From Chalciporus piperatus (taxonomy: Eukaryota; Basidiomycota; Agaricomycetes; Boletales; Boletaceae), in the NCBI GenBank assembly GCA_038093975.1, contig JBBPTG010000384.1, positions 1-17,656 on the forward strand: DNA of 17,656 nucleotides. Reading direction: 5' to 3'. The notes under the pieces were generated by a model. The model did not search any database and was not told the origin of the DNA. It worked only from the letters and a program-made list of their open reading frames with translations. How positions within the stretch are numbered: the first letter of the stretch is position 1; each line of letters starts with the position of its first letter. Shown piece after piece: positions 15,163 through 17,656 of this stretch. A program made the position numbers and the translations under genes.

Positions 15163-15237
15163 CACCGGGTAACAGTGTTGAGACTTACTTGTCTCAACCT
15201 GGTCCTGTTTCGTTATAATAACTCATCAGACCCGATG
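15163..15237 (-). ncRNA. Hammerhead ribozyme (type I topology)
   Basis: Read on the minus strand from 15237. Stem I 5' arm CAUCGGGU (15237-15230), conserved core CUGAUGA (15229-15223), stem II GUUA-UUA-UAAC (15222-15212), conserved GAAA (15211-15208). Stem III starts CAG (15207-15205) and closes with CUG (15175-15173). It is extended by GUUGAGAC/GUCUCAAC (15198-15191 with 15184-15177) around the loop AAGUAA. Then U (15172), the cleavage-site H as U (15171), and the stem I 3' arm ACCCGGUG (15170-15163), which pairs with the 5' arm over 8 bp with one G-U. Predicted cleavage is between 15171 and 15170. All core bases and all three stems are present. Penelope-like elements are known to carry hammerheads near their ends. 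It lies 879 bp downstream of the RT stop on the same strand. Activity is untested. Confidence 0.88.
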
Positions 15238-15307
15238 GTAATTTGAACAACCGTTACACTCACAGCTTAAATAGACAATGAGTGGCTGGTGGGAATAAAA
15301 CGGCGAA

Positions 15308-15511
15308 TTAGTAGCTCCGAGGGAGTGGGAGAGACACGTCACATAGAGTTCTGCTGCGGCGCAGTTTGCCCCTGCTGCGGTCCTGTTTCAGTATGACGTG
15401 GGAATGGTTCCTGTAATAAATTACAAAGCGTTCCTGCCAAGGCAGGGCGGCTGACTTAGCCCGGGGGCCGAAGCCACACACGGGTACCTTATCCAATATT
15501 AGATATTTCAA
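15308..15511 (-). CDS. Small ORF, 67 aa, between RT and hammerhead (doubtful)
   Basis: Minus-strand ATG at 15511, stop at 15308. Basic, with GFGPRAKSAALPWQERFVIY followed by an Arg/Lys-rich C-terminal half. It is in the element's sense orientation, in the 3' region. I recognise no family, and the length is within chance expectation. Its DNA contains a small dyad, CCTGCC-AA-GGCAGG (15433-15446). Confidence 0.2.
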   Translation of the reverse strand: MKYLILDKVPVCGFGPRAKSAALPWQERFVIYYRNHSHVILKQDRSRGKLRRSRTLCDVSLPLPRSY

Positions 15512-15642
15512 ATCCCATGACGTGTCAAACCTTATTTCTTATCGCGATAACACTATAGATGCCGAGCTGTCCGGAAACGGCCGGGTCTAGAACACTTACG
15601 TAAGCCGGAGGGCCCCACTGTTAAGGTTCGGTTAAGGTTAAA

Positions 15643-15665
15643 GGTTAGGGTTAGGGTTAGGGTTA
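15643..15665 (+). repeat. Telomeric-type tract 2
   Basis: About 3.8 units of TTAGGG, preceded by degenerate GTTAAGG words from 15620. It lies within the 3' region of the element, G-rich strand plus. Confidence 0.9.
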
Positions 15666-15730
15666 ACTACACCAAAACACGTCACTATAATTCAGCTTTT
15701 AACGAAAAGCTCTACGAAAGTAACACTCAC

Positions 15731-15761
15731 GGTTAGGGTTAGGTTAAGGGTTAGGGTAAGG
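15731..15761 (+). repeat. Telomeric-type tract 3
   Basis: GGTTAGGGTTAGGTTAAGGG and further TTAGGG-like units with single-base insertions or deletions. Same orientation as tracts 1 and 2, about 355 bp from the RT stop codon of the right copy. Confidence 0.85.
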
Positions 15762-15950
15762 CTCCCAAAAAACCGTGGTTAGTATGTCCGTTTTACCAAA
15801 TAACATACAGTATTACTTACCGTAATATTCCCCGCACAAGCAGCGAAATCCAAACAATGCAAACGCGGAGCGGTCCAGCTCTGACGACATCAGTACAACC
15901 GAATCGAGAACCAAGTACTAGACACTCACTTGACCAAAAGGCCTCCACAT

Positions 15951-17656
15951 TAGTACCTCATGGCTCCGTCCGAAGACGATGGGCCTCTAATACCCACTTA
16001 GCCGAGGTGCGCGGTACCATTCAGTACCTTTGCAGAAAAAGTTACAAACGTGCGTTTCCAAGGGAGACCCAGGACGTCAGACCGACGAAACTGCGTTTCC
16101 TACGTTGCAAGGGACCTAGCGTAGCCCAACCCGAAGGAGGGTGTCGGCCAAGTCAGACGGATCCACCATTAAAGGTGTAGGCGAGCGGCGGTGTAAGTTT
16201 AGTTCTTCGTCGCCTTGTTCCATCAGACGGCCTGATGGATGACGAAGATAGGCTTCATCGCCGAGAACAATGTGAGGCTCATCAAAGGGACGGATAGCAT
16301 CCGCAGAGGACTCACGCTCGTCTAGCTGTTCCAACACTATTTTCTTCCAAAGACCTGTTAAGTCGAATAAATTTTGTGTACGCTTACGTGACACAAGCAT
16401 CCGACGGTCAGGGATACCGATCTTCCGGACGTCCGGGACCCAGAGTTCATCACCGAAATCATCAACCAGCTTTACAGCGTGGTGAGTTCCAGATATAGAA
16501 TCAACATAGGACCTAGGGGCCGGCGGGAATTTTCGAGAATATTCGCCACGCTCAGCTTTATCTAGCCAAGTGCGCATGTATCCCATCATAGTGTCGCTCA
16601 GTTCTTGTGCGTTAAAGTAATTCCATGCTGTATTGAAGTGGGTTTTGAGGACTAGCACGTCCGCGGTCCCCTCATTTCGTATTTGGAGACGATTTTCCCA
16701 TCGTACTGTGAGCTTATCTCTAGCCCAACTCCGTACCAGCGCTTGTGGATAACCCCGCTTTACATAAAGAGCAACCAAGCTCGATATGGCGTCAGAGTAG
16801 TGTTCAAAGGTGCTACTCAGCGTGGCCAAACGGCTCATTTCACCAAAAAACGTTCCACGCTTGACGTCGAACGGGTGAGCAGAGATCCATGGAATCCTTT
16901 CCTGGTTTGATCGGACTTTCCGGTAGGGCATGTGCTGGAGAACGTTTTTATCATCGACGTATAACATCATGTCCAGGAACGGTAAGTATTTTCCAACCTC
17001 CCAGGTTAATTCGCAGTCATCGACGTGTATTACTGATTGAACTATTTGTAGCGCCTCATGTTCAGATTCGGCGTAAACTATAGACAGACAGTCGTCGATA
17101 TATCGTCCGTAGAAGACAATACTGTGGTGTTTTTGTACCTTGTCGCGTTTTTCACATGACCACCCGTACAGATTTGCAAGATCGGGTGAGTCCGCGACGC
17201 CCATTGCTAGGCCTTTAAGTTGAAGATAAGGTACGCCATCAAACTGCGTTATCAGCTCTGTGTTGCCCACCTCTAGGCATCGTTTAAACGCGTTCTGTTG
17301 TCTCACATTGAACTCGTCGTCATGGTCAGGGATATTTATATGGTCATCCTGGAATTAAGATACAAAGTCAATTTTTTATTTGTGGAATCTCTTTGTGGGG
17401 CTGGATAGAGCACATCTGTGGGATCATTTTGAGCTAACAATCATGAAAATCCGTGGTCTCGTTCTCGAGATAAAAATCAAACAAGGTGGTATGGGGACAT
17501 ATGTGGATATCGACACGAAATAAATATGTGGGGTCTCAGAAGTGTTACCAATGGATTCAGAGGGTCGAGAAACCCCCGGAATAATGTTTCCAGATCATAG
17601 GGACGCTTGGTCGAATTAATTCGTACATGTCTTGAGAAAGGAGGGGGGAGGGTTTT
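15951..17656. repeat. Right copy of 1706 bp direct repeat
   Basis: Matches 1-1706; A at 16061 in place of G at 111 is the only difference I found. It continues the head-to-tail unit, or closes a circle of 15,950 bp. Confidence 0.97.
16116..17348 (-). CDS. Reverse transcriptase, Penelope-like, C-terminal exon (right copy)
   Basis: The 396 residues from GTG 17306 are identical to those of the left copy, with YIDD, GLAMG, LPFLD and YRK at the same positions. The open frame again starts at the acceptor (17349-17350). The variant base 16061/111 lies downstream of the stop codon, so the proteins do not differ. This copy shows the 3' context: telomeric tracts 355-470 bp and the hammerhead about 880 bp downstream on the same strand. 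The upstream side is cut by the window end. If the molecule is circular, this is the same gene as 166-1398. Confidence 0.88.
   Translation of the reverse strand, partial: DDHINIPDHDDEFNVRQQNAFKRCLEVGNTELITQFDGVPYLQLKGLAMGVADSPDLANLYGWSCEKRDKVQKHHSIVFYGRYIDDCLSIVYAESEHEALQIVQSVIHVDDCELTWEVGKYLPFLDMMLYVDDKNVLQHMPYRKVRSNQERIPWISAHPFDVKRGTFFGEMSRLATLSSTFEHYSDAISSLVALYVKRGYPQALVRSWARDKLTVRWENRLQIRNEGTADVLVLKTHFNTAWNYFNAQELSDTMMGYMRTWLDKAERGEYSRKFPPAPRSYVDSISGTHHAVKLVDDFGDELWVPDVRKIGIPDRRMLVSRKRTQNLFDLTGLWKKIVLEQLDERESSADAIRPFDEPHIVLGDEAYLRHPSGRLMEQGDEELNLHRRSPTPLMVDPSDLADTLLRVGLR

Noticed and set aside
15857..16180. 107-codon plus-strand ORF starting MQTRSG, resembling some retroelement polyprotein starts
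   Set aside because: Its C-terminal end overlaps the RT exon antisense, composition is unremarkable, and no gag or protease motif follows before the stop.
1..17656. Long terminal repeats of an LTR retrotransposon
   Set aside because: The direct repeats contain the RT exon itself and are bounded by the window edges. No primer-binding site, polypurine tract, integrase or protease was seen.
1..17656. tRNA or rRNA genes
   Set aside because: No cloverleaf with conserved T-arm or anticodon context and no rRNA core sequence was recognised on either strand by eye.

Overview
The window looks like eukaryotic, probably subtelomeric, repeat-rich DNA. The signs are spliceosomal-type mini-introns (GTAAGT, a CTAAC/CTGAC branch site, CAG), TTAGGG-type telomeric tracts and a reverse transcriptase (RT) of Penelope-like type. 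A fungus or fungus-like protist fits the 36-70 nt introns and the TTAGGG repeat, but the taxon cannot be fixed from sequence alone. The first 1706 bases recur at the end (15951-17656) with one mismatch found (G111 against A16061). The locus is therefore either a head-to-tail array with a 15,950 bp unit or a circle sequenced past its closure.

Retroelement part (15095-17656 and 1-1398, sense strand minus). The RT exon carries motif B, the YIDD catalytic motif and the LPFLD/YRK block, but no fingers/motif A exon and no GIY-YIG endonuclease. About 0.9 kb downstream of the RT stop, on the same strand, is a sequence that folds as a complete hammerhead ribozyme (15163-15237). Three short telomeric tracts flank or punctuate this 3' part. 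The G-rich strand runs into the 3' end of the element, which is the geometry expected if the element was reverse-transcribed from a chromosome-end primer.

Repeat part. 1594-2310 holds a 303 bp tandem repeat. 2700-5010 is an array read on the minus strand, and 5090-7250 and 9385-10830 are related arrays read on the plus strand. These arrays are built from A/C-rich exon-like blocks, 36-75 nt intron-like blocks and more than 20 copies of a 17 bp palindrome, GGGCGTCCWGGACGCCC. A 38 bp motif occurs in opposite orientation at 4970-5007 and 9385-9422, so the outer arrays are inverted relatives around a core of about 4.4 kb. The core contains a duplicated module (5969-6386 and 7048-7549), each copy ending in five 21-mers, and a C/T-rich stretch (7600-9380) with long overlapping charged ORFs on the minus strand.

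Right part. 10800-12410 holds GTTCGAC-based satellites, plus-oriented and then minus-oriented. 12421-13000 holds hairpin-bearing repeats. 13460-15078 holds seven copies of a unit of about 100 bp whose translation keeps a F-A-Y-[IV]-S-G-K core. This leads into the telomeric tract at 15095.

Working view (inference): this is a large telomere-associated unit of an endonuclease-lacking Penelope-like element with a hammerhead, joined to a transcribed or formerly transcribed array of palindrome-bearing, intron-punctuated satellite. Its overall plan resembles the giant telomeric RT elements (terminons) known from rotifers. Apart from the RT exon no ORF is securely a gene.
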